Below are positions 51,563 through 59,747 of a stretch of 64,000 nucleotides of DNA, piece by piece. The translations under genes were made by a program, and so were the position numbers. Every line of letters starts with the position of its first letter. Positions within the stretch are counted from its first letter, which is position 1. This DNA is from Bacillus sp. (in: firmicutes) (GTDB lineage Bacteria; Bacillota; Bacilli; Bacillales; JACDOC01). The DNA lies in NCBI GenBank assembly GCA_017656295.1, contig JACDOC010000001.1:473611-537610 (forward strand), read 5' to 3'. The notes under the pieces are model-generated. The model did no database searches and had not been told where the DNA came from. It worked only from the letters and a program-made list of their open reading frames with translations.

Positions 51563-53116
51563 ATGAAATTTCAGAAGTTTATTCATATTATTTTTGTCAT
51601 ACTCATCGTATTTGGTTTAACAGCATGTACATTAGAAAAGACAAGTACAACGGAAACAAAAGATGAACATCGAAAGAAAACAGTTACATTGCTGTTCAGC
51701 TTTGGTGATAGCCAACTTGACCCTCATTTAAGTTGGTTACCTCTACGTGCGGGGATTACAGAAACGCTCGTAAAGCTAAACGATAAACTTCAGTTGGAAC
51801 CATGGTTAGCAACTGATTGGGAACAGAAAGATAAGAATACGTGGGTATTTACGATTCGTGATGGGGTTACGTTTCATGATGGAACCCTTCTAGATGCAAA
51901 AGCCGTAAAAGCATCGTTAGAACGTGGAATTCGAGTAAGCAAGGCATTAGAAAAATCATTGAAAATTGAGTCAATCGAAGCTAATGGACAAACGCTCACC
52001 ATTCGTACAAAAGAGCCTCATCCATCACTTGTTTCTGAATTGGTAAATCCAAATACATCTATCATTAGTGTAAGAGCAGAAGAGGAGATGGGTACAGATG
52101 AGTTTAATAAAGCACCTGTAGGTACAGGCCCTTTTAAAGTAAAGAAATTCACTCCTGACATTGAAATCAATTTAGACAGATATGAAGATTACTGGGATGG
52201 AATGGCAAAAGTGGAAGAAGTATTTTTTAAATTTCATTCGGATGCAAATGTACGAGCGGTTGCTTTCCAATCTAAAGAAGCAGATATCGTTTACCATTTG
52301 CCAGTCGAGAGTATCGATGAAATTGAAAAAGATCCAGATTTAAAGGTTGAATCTATTCCTAGTCTAAGAGCGCATTTTATTTTGTATAACATGCAAAAGC
52401 CAGAACTACAAGATGTTAAGGTGCGTCAAGCGATCGACTTGCTTCTTTCTCGTAAAGATGTTGTAAACACAGTGATGGCGGGGCAAGCCACCATTGCAAA
52501 TGGACCGTTCCATTCAAAATTCTCTTTTAGTAACGATGGGCCAGCTCCTTCTTTTGATCCGAACAAAGCAAAACAGTTATTGTTAGAAGCGGGTTGGAAA
52601 GAAGAAAATGGTCAATTGGTGAAGAACGGAAAGCCGTTAACCTTTAAACTTGTTACTTATGCATCGCGTCCAGAATTGCCGTTAATTGCACAGCTGTTAC
52701 AAGCAGAGGCAAAAAAAATCGGGGTATCGATCGATATCCAAACAGTTGAGAATATTGACAGCTATTTATATGAACATCAAAAAGAGTGGGATTTAGCAAC
52801 TTACAGTAATTTAACAGCTCCTCGTGGAGATGGAGGGTATTATTTAAATATCGCTTATTTACCAAATGGTGCGCTTAATCCGGGACAAATCAATATTCCG
52901 AGTCTCAATGAACTAATTCACGAACTAAATGTTACGAGCGAACAAGAAAAAAGAAATGAATTGACAAAACAGGCCGTTCAAATTATTGCAAAAGAGATTC
53001 CGCAATCTTTCGTTGTATATCCAAACATTGTAGTTGGGGTAAACAACCGAGTTATGAACTGGTCGCCTGGAGCAGAAGAATATTACTTGATTACCAATAA
53101 AATAGATGTGAAATAA
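51563..53116 (+). CDS. cntA: CntA-like metallophore/nickel/peptide-binding lipoprotein
   Basis: A 517-residue substrate-binding lipoprotein of the oligopeptide/nickel class (SBP_bac_5). The signal peptide ends in the lipobox LTAC near residue 22. Family blocks include SWLPLRAGITETLVKL, FTIRDGVTFHDG and NKAPVGTGPFKVK. CntA in Staphylococcus binds metal-staphylopine, NikA binds nickel complexes. The Zur box points to a zinc complex as the ligand (inference). ATG at 51563 is chosen; GTG at 51557 overlaps the ribosome binding site AGAGGTG. First of six tightly spaced genes. Confidence 0.82.
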   Translation: MKFQKFIHIIFVILIVFGLTACTLEKTSTTETKDEHRKKTVTLLFSFGDSQLDPHLSWLPLRAGITETLVKLNDKLQLEPWLATDWEQKDKNTWVFTIRDGVTFHDGTLLDAKAVKASLERGIRVSKALEKSLKIESIEANGQTLTIRTKEPHPSLVSELVNPNTSIISVRAEEEMGTDEFNKAPVGTGPFKVKKFTPDIEINLDRYEDYWDGMAKVEEVFFKFHSDANVRAVAFQSKEADIVYHLPVESIDEIEKDPDLKVESIPSLRAHFILYNMQKPELQDVKVRQAIDLLLSRKDVVNTVMAGQATIANGPFHSKFSFSNDGPAPSFDPNKAKQLLLEAGWKEENGQLVKNGKPLTFKLVTYASRPELPLIAQLLQAEAKKIGVSIDIQTVENIDSYLYEHQKEWDLATYSNLTAPRGDGGYYLNIAYLPNGALNPGQINIPSLNELIHELNVTSEQEKRNELTKQAVQIIAKEIPQSFVVYPNIVVGVNNRVMNWSPGAEEYYLITNKIDVK

Positions 53117-53117
53117 T

Positions 53118-54062
53118 GTGTCTAAATTTCTTCTCTCGCGTTTCCTCCAATTAGGGATTGTACTCTTTCTTCTTTCTCTATGTACTTTTATTCTTATGCA
53201 AATAGCTCCTGGTGATCCGGTGAAAAAGATTTTGAAAATAGATGAAGTTGCTATTACACATGAAGAAGAAGAAGCGTTACGTAGAGAATTAGGATTTGAT
53301 CGACCGATTATTATGCAATATTTTGATTGGATAAAACAGATTGTAAAGTTGGATTTTGGCGAATCGTATATTACGAAGCAACCTGTATGGGATGAAATGG
53401 TGTCTAAACTTCCATATACGATTTACTTAACGATTGGGGCATTGGCCGTGGCAATTGTCATTGCCGTACCATTAGGCGTACTCTCAGCGGTTTACCACCA
53501 TCGACTTATTGATCATATCAGTCGGATGCTCGCGCTTATCGGAGCATCCGTCCCTGATTTTTGGTTAGGCCTTCTTTTGATTTTTCTATTATCTTATCAT
53601 TTCAATTTATTGCCTTCTTTAGGTGGAAATCATTTGCTTCATCTTATTTTGCCTTCCGTTACACTAGGATTAGCAATGGCCGCCGTATATGCTCGATTAC
53701 TTCGGGCTGGATTATTAGAAAGTCTATCACAAGAGTACATTCGTGCGGCGAATGCAAGAGGATTAAGTCAACGAAGTATTTTATTTCGACATGCGTTAAA
53801 AGGTGCCATGATTCCAGTGATTACTATGTTTGGCATGAGTTTCGGAAGTTTGTTAGGTGGATCAGTCGTGGTAGAAACATTATTCTCATGGCCTGGTTTA
53901 GGAAAAATGATTGTTGACGCCATTTTGAAGCGAGATTATCCCATTATTCAAGGATATATTTTATTTACTGGTACGTTCGTGTTTGTCGTTAATCTGCTTG
54001 TCGATATTACTTACCGTTTCCTTGATCCTCGATTACGTTTGGAAAAGGGGTATGGGAAATGA
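53118..54062 (+). CDS. cntB: CntB-like ABC permease
   Basis: A 314-residue membrane permease of the DppB/NikB type with six hydrophobic segments. The EAA loop (EYIRAANARGLSQRSILFRHAL near residue 205, shown as EYIRAANARG and LSQRSILFRHAL) contacts the ATPases. The start is GTG one base after the cntA stop, with a weak ribosome binding site, so translation probably depends on cntA. Its last bases overlap cntC (ATGA). Confidence 0.85.
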   Translation: MSKFLLSRFLQLGIVLFLLSLCTFILMQIAPGDPVKKILKIDEVAITHEEEEALRRELGFDRPIIMQYFDWIKQIVKLDFGESYITKQPVWDEMVSKLPYTIYLTIGALAVAIVIAVPLGVLSAVYHHRLIDHISRMLALIGASVPDFWLGLLLIFLLSYHFNLLPSLGGNHLLHLILPSVTLGLAMAAVYARLLRAGLLESLSQEYIRAANARGLSQRSILFRHALKGAMIPVITMFGMSFGSLLGGSVVVETLFSWPGLGKMIVDAILKRDYPIIQGYILFTGTFVFVVNLLVDITYRFLDPRLRLEKGYGK

Positions 54063-54886
54063 CGAAAATGTACCTAAATTTTATTCGAGATCCCATGTCA
54101 TTTATCGGAGTTATTTTATTAACGTTTATTATATTTTTAACTGTTTTTGGATCGTATATTGTACCAAATGATCCGACAGAGGTGAATTTGGCTCAACGGT
54201 TTTTACCTCCTAGTCCGGATTACCCGCTAGGTACAGACCATTTTGGAAGGTGTGTATTTTCAAGGATTGTTACCGGAGCCAAAATTACGCTTGGAATTGG
54301 TAGTGTGACGATTTTAGCCGTTTTATGTATAGGAGTTCCCATTGGGTTGATCGCGGGATATGTTGGTGGAAAAGTAGATGCGTTTTTTATGAGAATCATC
54401 GATGGGCTTGTTGCATTGCCAGACTTTATTTTAGCTATTGCCATTGCTGGATTTTTAGGACCAAGCCTTATCAATGTAGTATTGGCAATCGTTTTAGTCA
54501 AATGGGTTGTATATGCAAGAACAGTAAGGGGTATTGTTCTCTCTGAAAAAGAAAAAGAATATATTTTGGCTGCTCGTATCAGTGGATGTAGTACATGGAC
54601 GATTATGACCAAGCATCTATTTCCTCAAGTATTTCCTCATGTTTTAGTATTAGCAACATTAGATATTGGAAAAGTGATTTTATTCGTTTCATCTTTATCG
54701 TATTTAGGATTAGGTGCACAACCACCGACGCCGGAATGGGGAGCCATGTTAAATGATAGTCGTCCTTATTTTCAATCCATTCCAACTTTAATGATTTATC
54801 CAGGTTTGGCGATTATGATCGTTGTCCTGAGTTTTAATTTGATTGGTGATGGCTTAAGAGAAGTATTGGATGTCAAAAAACGTTAG
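54059..54886 (+). CDS. cntC: CntC-like ABC permease
   Basis: A 275-residue membrane permease of the DppC/NikC type with five or six hydrophobic segments and the conserved cytosolic loop EYILAARISGCSTWTIM near residue 166. LGTDHFGRCVFSRIV near 60 is typical of this subfamily. It pairs with the cntB product to form the channel. Confidence 0.85.
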   Translation: MTKMYLNFIRDPMSFIGVILLTFIIFLTVFGSYIVPNDPTEVNLAQRFLPPSPDYPLGTDHFGRCVFSRIVTGAKITLGIGSVTILAVLCIGVPIGLIAGYVGGKVDAFFMRIIDGLVALPDFILAIAIAGFLGPSLINVVLAIVLVKWVVYARTVRGIVLSEKEKEYILAARISGCSTWTIMTKHLFPQVFPHVLVLATLDIGKVILFVSSLSYLGLGAQPPTPEWGAMLNDSRPYFQSIPTLMIYPGLAIMIVVLSFNLIGDGLREVLDVKKR

Positions 54887-54892
54887 GGGAGG

Positions 54893-55903
54893 GTGAGTAC
54901 GATTTTTTACCAAGATGACGATGTTTTGCGGGTTGAACAGCTACATATTACGGTAAAGAAGAAAAATCGTGTGATACGAACGATTGTAAAAGATATCGGA
55001 TTTCGTATAAAAAAGGGAGAAACATTGGCGATAGTGGGTGAAAGTGGAAGCGGAAAGAGTGTAACATCTTTGGCTATATTAGGGCTTCTGCCGAAATCGC
55101 TTTGTATTCAGAGTGGAAGTATTTTTTTTCAACATAAAAATATCGTCAGCATGACAGAAAAAGAACGAAAAAAGTTTAGAGGTAAGGGAATTGGATATGT
55201 ATTTCAAGATTATAGAGGAAGCTTTACACCGTTTTTCAAAATCGGTAAACAAATGACGGAAGTGATAAAAACCCATGAGAGATGTAGTCAAAAGGAAGCG
55301 AAAGAAAAGGTGCTCGACGCACTAGACAAAGTTGATTTGCCATCTACACGCATATGGAATAGTTATCCTTTTGAGTTAAGTGGTGGACAGCTTCAACGTA
55401 CAGCACTGGCCACTGCTATGATTTTAAAACCTTCTTTATTGATTGCAGACGAGCCAACAACCGCATTGGATGTTTGTACTGTACAGAAAATCATGGATCA
55501 TATCACAAAGTTAAAGGAAGAAAATGATTGTTCATTTTTACTCATTACCCATGACATTGGACTTGCCCTTCAAAGAGCAGATTGGATTGCTGTGATGTAT
55601 GGAGGGCGCATTCTGGAATTAGCTAAAGCGTCTCAATTAAGACAGCACTCTTATCATCCATATACTAAGTTATTATTACAATCTAGACCATCGATTACTA
55701 AGCATAAAGATACATTGGTAACCATACCAGGAGAACCTGGATTGATTTATGAAAATGGATGTCCTTTTGCTTTAAGATGTCCAATAAAGGAACCGGTATG
55801 TTTAAAGGAGCCATTAAAAAGAACAAGTATTAACAACGATCACGATATTACCTGTCACGTCGCTCAGGCTCATTTGATAAAAGAGAGCGTGATTTCTATA
55901 TGA
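54893..55903 (+). CDS. cntD: CntD-like ABC ATPase
   Basis: A 336-residue oligopeptide-type ATPase. Walker A is GESGSGKS (near residue 48), the signature LSGGQLQR (near 162), Walker B LLIADEP (near 182), and the C-terminal Cys-containing OppD/F tail is present (CPFALRCPIKEPVC near 296). The annotated GTG at 54893 touches the ribosome binding site GGGGAGG with no gap, whereas the ATT at 54902 has an eight-base spacing and may be the true, non-standard start. Its stop overlaps cntF. Confidence 0.83.
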   Translation: MSTIFYQDDDVLRVEQLHITVKKKNRVIRTIVKDIGFRIKKGETLAIVGESGSGKSVTSLAILGLLPKSLCIQSGSIFFQHKNIVSMTEKERKKFRGKGIGYVFQDYRGSFTPFFKIGKQMTEVIKTHERCSQKEAKEKVLDALDKVDLPSTRIWNSYPFELSGGQLQRTALATAMILKPSLLIADEPTTALDVCTVQKIMDHITKLKEENDCSFLLITHDIGLALQRADWIAVMYGGRILELAKASQLRQHSYHPYTKLLLQSRPSITKHKDTLVTIPGEPGLIYENGCPFALRCPIKEPVCLKEPLKRTSINNDHDITCHVAQAHLIKESVISI

Positions 55904-56679
55904 ATACGTTGCTTGAAGTGAGGAATGTTTCTAAAGCGTATAAACAGGTACAAGCTGTGAACAAAGTAACATTCTCTATTGGTTCCGGTGAATCGGTAGG
56001 TTTGGTAGGGGAAAGTGGAAGCGGAAAGAGTACAATTGCCCGTCTCATCTTAGCGCTTGACCAAGCAGATGATGGAGAAATTGTCCTTTTAGGTCATCCT
56101 TTAAATGAATTAAAGGAAAAACAATTAAGAAACTTAAGGAAACACGTCCAAGTAATTTTCCAAGATCCGCATTCTTCTTTAAATCCTAAGTTGCCAATCT
56201 GGAAGTCAATCATTGAGCCGCTTGAGAATTTTCCAGAAGTGACGCCTGAGTTTTTAAAAGATATTCGTCATTCTTCACGTTTAATGATGGAGAGGTTAAT
56301 AGATATGGTTGGTTTGTCAAAAAGAGTATTAGATTGCTATCCTCATGAGTTAAGTGGGGGACAAAAACAGCGGGTAGCAATTGCAAGGGGATTTAGTCTG
56401 CAACCTAGTTTACTGATATGTGATGAGCCAACTGCTAGTTTAGATGTATCTGTTCAAGCGCAAATTTTAAATTTGTTGAAGGAAATGCAACAAACTTTAG
56501 GTGTCGCCTATTTGTTTATTTCTCATGATCTTCCTTCGGTTCATTACATTAGTAATCGAATTTTAGTCATGAAACAAGGATGTTTAGTTGATCAGTTCGA
56601 CGTAAAAGATATGTTCTTAGTAGAAAGACATCCTTACACCCGTCAACTTGTTTCTTCTGCTATGTCTTTGGAGTATTGA
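55900..56679 (+). CDS. cntF: CntF-like ABC ATPase
   Basis: A 259-residue OppF/NikE-type ATPase with Walker A GESGSGKST (near residue 38), signature LSGGQKQR (near 152) and Walker B LLICDEP (near 173). It lacks the usual C-terminal OppF extension. ATG overlaps the cntD stop (ATGA). With cntABCD it completes an importer with two different ATPases. Confidence 0.86.
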   Translation: MNTLLEVRNVSKAYKQVQAVNKVTFSIGSGESVGLVGESGSGKSTIARLILALDQADDGEIVLLGHPLNELKEKQLRNLRKHVQVIFQDPHSSLNPKLPIWKSIIEPLENFPEVTPEFLKDIRHSSRLMMERLIDMVGLSKRVLDCYPHELSGGQKQRVAIARGFSLQPSLLICDEPTASLDVSVQAQILNLLKEMQQTLGVAYLFISHDLPSVHYISNRILVMKQGCLVDQFDVKDMFLVERHPYTRQLVSSAMSLEY

Positions 56680-56721
56680 TCGTAATGAAAATGATTTTCT
56701 TTAAATTGGAGGAGAAATAAG

Positions 56722-58065
56722 GTGGCAGCCACTTCTAGGTATGTATTACAAGATAAATCAAGGATTGGACATCGAAAGTTTATAGGATTAGCCGTTCCAC
56801 TCATTTTATCAGCTCTATCTACTCCATTATTAGGTGCTGTCGATACAGCTATGGTTGGAAGATTACCAGATGCGGCATATATCGGAGGGATAGCGGTCGG
56901 TTCTTTAATTTTTAATACGATGTATTGGTTGCTCGGTTTTTTAAGAGTTAGCACATCTGGGTTTACAGCACAAGCACATGGAGCAAAGAATGAGCATGAA
57001 GTAAAGTTAATGTTCTTACGTCCTTTGTTGTTAGCTGTAGGATTTGGTTTGTTATTTATTCTATTTCAGGATTTAATTCAAACGTCCGCTTTTTGGATGA
57101 TTCAGCCAAGTGAAGAAGTAATCGGACACGCAGCTGAATATTTTGACATTCGAATTTGGGGTGCTCCGTTTGCCCTGATGAACTACGCCATTGTTGGATG
57201 GTTAATCGGACTGTCACGTGTGCGTTCGGCTTTGTTCATACAAGTGTTTATGAATTTGTTGAACATCGGTTTGGATGCTGTATTTGTACTTGTGTTAAAC
57301 ATGGGAGTAGGAGGAGTTGCATTTGCAACTTTGATTTCAGAAATTACAGCTTTCATGATTGGGATGGTGTTCGTTCTATATGGTGGCAATTTTACAAAGT
57401 TTAAGATGCAAAGGAACCAAATTTTTGATTCGAACAAAATTTACGAAATGGTGAAGGTAAATCGCGATTTATTCATTCGCACAGTTTGTCTGTTAACAGT
57501 ATTTGGGCTATTTACAGAAAAAGGAGCTACCTTTGGAGATCAAGTATTGGCGGCGAATGCCATTCTTCTTCAGGTTCATTTTATCATGGCTTACATTTTT
57601 GATGGAATTGCAAATGCAGCAAGTATTCTTGTTGGAAGAGCCATGGGAGCAAAGCATAAAGAACTATATAGTCAAGCCGTTAAGTTATCAGCTGTTTGGG
57701 CTTTTTTTGTCTCAATAGTGCTTGCTGTAACGATGGTAAGTTTCGACACACATATCGTCTCACTATTTACAAACATTGAGGCAGTAAAGCAAATCGCTAT
57801 TTCTTATGGTTATTGGGTTGCGATGTTTCCGATAGTGGGTTTCTGGGGGTTACAATTACAAGGAATTTTTTCTGGAGCAACTGAAGTTCAACCGCTTCGC
57901 AATTCGATGGTGATTTCGTTAATCGTATTTTTAATTTCTTATTGGTCGTTTATTCCGTTTTTAGGGAATAATGGCCTATGGTTATCTTTTATACTCTTTA
58001 GTCTTTCACGTTCACTTGTTTTATGGAAATATCTTTTTGTTTTAGAAAAGCGCTTAGCAGTTTAA
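56722..58065 (+). CDS. MATE-family efflux transporter in the Zur operon
   Basis: A 447-residue MATE transporter with about 12 hydrophobic segments (PLILSALSTPLLGAVDTAMVG near the N-terminus, here as PLILSALSTPL and LGAVDTAMVG; YIFDGIANAASILVGRAMGA near residue 290). MATE proteins export small organic molecules using Na+ or H+. In Staphylococcus the metallophore exporter CntE is an MFS protein; a MATE protein in the equivalent place could export a metallophore. The start is GTG with GGAGGAGA upstream. It ends the Zur operon 42 bases after cntF; a bidirectional terminator follows. Confidence 0.82.
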   Translation: MAATSRYVLQDKSRIGHRKFIGLAVPLILSALSTPLLGAVDTAMVGRLPDAAYIGGIAVGSLIFNTMYWLLGFLRVSTSGFTAQAHGAKNEHEVKLMFLRPLLLAVGFGLLFILFQDLIQTSAFWMIQPSEEVIGHAAEYFDIRIWGAPFALMNYAIVGWLIGLSRVRSALFIQVFMNLLNIGLDAVFVLVLNMGVGGVAFATLISEITAFMIGMVFVLYGGNFTKFKMQRNQIFDSNKIYEMVKVNRDLFIRTVCLLTVFGLFTEKGATFGDQVLAANAILLQVHFIMAYIFDGIANAASILVGRAMGAKHKELYSQAVKLSAVWAFFVSIVLAVTMVSFDTHIVSLFTNIEAVKQIAISYGYWVAMFPIVGFWGLQLQGIFSGATEVQPLRNSMVISLIVFLISYWSFIPFLGNNGLWLSFILFSLSRSLVLWKYLFVLEKRLAV

Positions 58066-58154
58066 GGATGGTATTTGTTAGTAAAAAATTAATATATTCC
58101 TTTTTCTCTTATAAAAAGAAAATACTAAAACCTTAAAAAAATTATAGTTAAATA

Positions 58155-58188
58155 AATAAAAGAGCACGGAAAACCATGCTCTTTTATT
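58155..58188. terminator. Bidirectional terminator, MATE gene/rocR
   Basis: AATAAAAGAGCA and TGCTCTTTTATT form a 12-bp stem between convergent genes. Confidence 0.88.
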
Positions 58189-59588
58189 CATGACTTCGGC
58201 CTTTCGATGTTGTATTTGCGAATGCGGTATTGCAGGTTTTGACGGCTCATGCCGAGCGCTTCTGCGGTTTTTGTAATATTGTATTGATGATATTGTAACG
58301 CTTTTTGCAAATAATACGTTTCCGCTTCTTGCATGTATTCGTCCAGCGGTTTAATATCCCGATGACTTTGAATTAATAATTGAGTAGAAAACGTTTGATC
58401 TTGACGGTGCGATTTTTGCCGGAAATGGAGCGGTAAATGTTGATATTCAATCGTTTGTTCGTGCTCAATGATGTTCATCGCCCCTTCGATCACATGTTCT
58501 AACTCTCGGACATTGCCTGGCCAGTCGTATTCGTCAAATAATTGCAGTACATCATCTGATACTCCCTTGACGTCTAAGCTAAACAGCTGATTATATTTGT
58601 TGATAAAACATTGAATAAGCGCCGGAATATCTGTTTTTCGCTCCCTTAGTGGGGGTAAAAATAGAGTAACAACACTCAACCGATAATACAAATCTTTTCT
58701 TAATTTCTGAGCACTAATCGCATCAATCGGATCTTCATTCATCGTCGCAATAATCCGCACATTTACGATTCGATCCGTCGTATCCCCGATTCGCCGTACC
58801 GTTTTTTCTTGTAATACACGTAAAAGTTTCGTTTGTAACGAAGGATGGAGCGCATGAATTTCATCTAATAAAACGGTGCCGCCTTCCGCTTGCTCAAACA
58901 ATCCTGGGCGGTCCACAGCACCAGGATACGCATTTTCCGTTGTTCCGAATAAAATTTCTTCCAGTAATTGAGCAGGAAAAGCTGCACAGTTTTGCGAAAC
59001 AAACGGTCGATGGGCACGGGGGCTCCCGTTATGAATACTTTGGGCAAACAGTTCTTTCCCGGTTCCTGTTTCCCCCACAATTAAAACTGATGAAGTCGTC
59101 CGGGTGGCCCGTTTACTTGTTTCAATCACCTCTAAAAGTGATGGGGACGTACCAATGATTTGATCAAAGGTGTACTTCGGTGTTCCTTTTACAAACATGT
59201 TTTCGCGCAAAATTTTTTCTAGCTTGGTGACGTCGCGCGCAAACTCAACCGCTCCTACTGTTTCCCCGTCCACAACAATCGGATACGTATTATTAATGGT
59301 TGTAATTTCTTGACCTTTATAATTAAAATACGTTTGTTTAACGTTTAAAATACTTTCCCCAGTTTTCAACACTTTTAATAACGTACTTTCTTCATTATCA
59401 CTAAATTGAAAGATATCAAGTAAATTTTTATCTAAGACGTCCTCAATATTCATCCCTTCAATTTCCATCATCTTCGGATTGTAAATAATCGTTTTTCCAT
59501 CACGGTCGATGGCGTGTATGCCTAAATCCATTTTCTCAAGGAGTTGTTCATAAATAGATAATAAATGCTCATTCCAATCGTTTCCCAT
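58188..59588 (-). CDS. rocR: RocR-like bacterial enhancer-binding regulator with an altered GAFTGA loop
   Basis: A 466-residue regulator with an N-terminal PAS domain (residues about 10-125), a central AAA+ domain and a C-terminal Fis-type helix-turn-helix (AEALGMSRQNLQYRIRKYN near 440). Walker A is GETGTGKE (172-179) and Walker B LLDEIHA (240-246). The sigma-54-contact GAFTGA loop reads NAYPGA (219-224), like activators that do not use sigma-54. It is divergent from rocA and likely activates arginine/ornithine catabolism; ornithine or citrulline is the inducer of B. subtilis RocR. Confidence 0.87.
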   Translation of the reverse strand: MGNDWNEHLLSIYEQLLEKMDLGIHAIDRDGKTIIYNPKMMEIEGMNIEDVLDKNLLDIFQFSDNEESTLLKVLKTGESILNVKQTYFNYKGQEITTINNTYPIVVDGETVGAVEFARDVTKLEKILRENMFVKGTPKYTFDQIIGTSPSLLEVIETSKRATRTTSSVLIVGETGTGKELFAQSIHNGSPRAHRPFVSQNCAAFPAQLLEEILFGTTENAYPGAVDRPGLFEQAEGGTVLLDEIHALHPSLQTKLLRVLQEKTVRRIGDTTDRIVNVRIIATMNEDPIDAISAQKLRKDLYYRLSVVTLFLPPLRERKTDIPALIQCFINKYNQLFSLDVKGVSDDVLQLFDEYDWPGNVRELEHVIEGAMNIIEHEQTIEYQHLPLHFRQKSHRQDQTFSTQLLIQSHRDIKPLDEYMQEAETYYLQKALQYHQYNITKTAEALGMSRQNLQYRIRKYNIERPKS

Positions 59589-59643
59589 TTAAATCCCTCC
59601 GTTCAGGGTACGATAACATTGTAAAGAAAATCCCTTGAAAAAT

Positions 59644-59658
59644 GCAATGAATTTTTGC
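59644..59658. promoter_or_regulatory. Palindromic site 1 between rocR and rocA
   Basis: GCAATGAATTTTTGC: GCAA and TTGC arms with a seven-base centre, extended to AATGCAA/TTGCATT. A second site with the same arms lies 44 bases downstream. Possibly the RocR activating sequence. Confidence 0.5.
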
Positions 59659-59687
59659 ATTATTATATATGTAAAGAAAATTTTGAA

Positions 59688-59702
59688 GCAAATAAATTTT
59701 GC
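59688..59702. promoter_or_regulatory. Palindromic site 2 between rocR and rocA
   Basis: GCAAATAAATTTTGC has the same GCAA-N7-TTGC layout as site 1 and lies about four helical turns from it. Confidence 0.5.
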
Positions 59703-59747
59703 GGTAAGCGATGAAAAAATTTTTTTCGATAAGAGGAGGAGCTTTCC

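Noticed and set aside
59640..59747. A sigma-54 promoter for rocA
   Set aside because: Two TTTTGC words could be -12 elements, but the GG that must lie 12 bases upstream is missing (CA in both cases).
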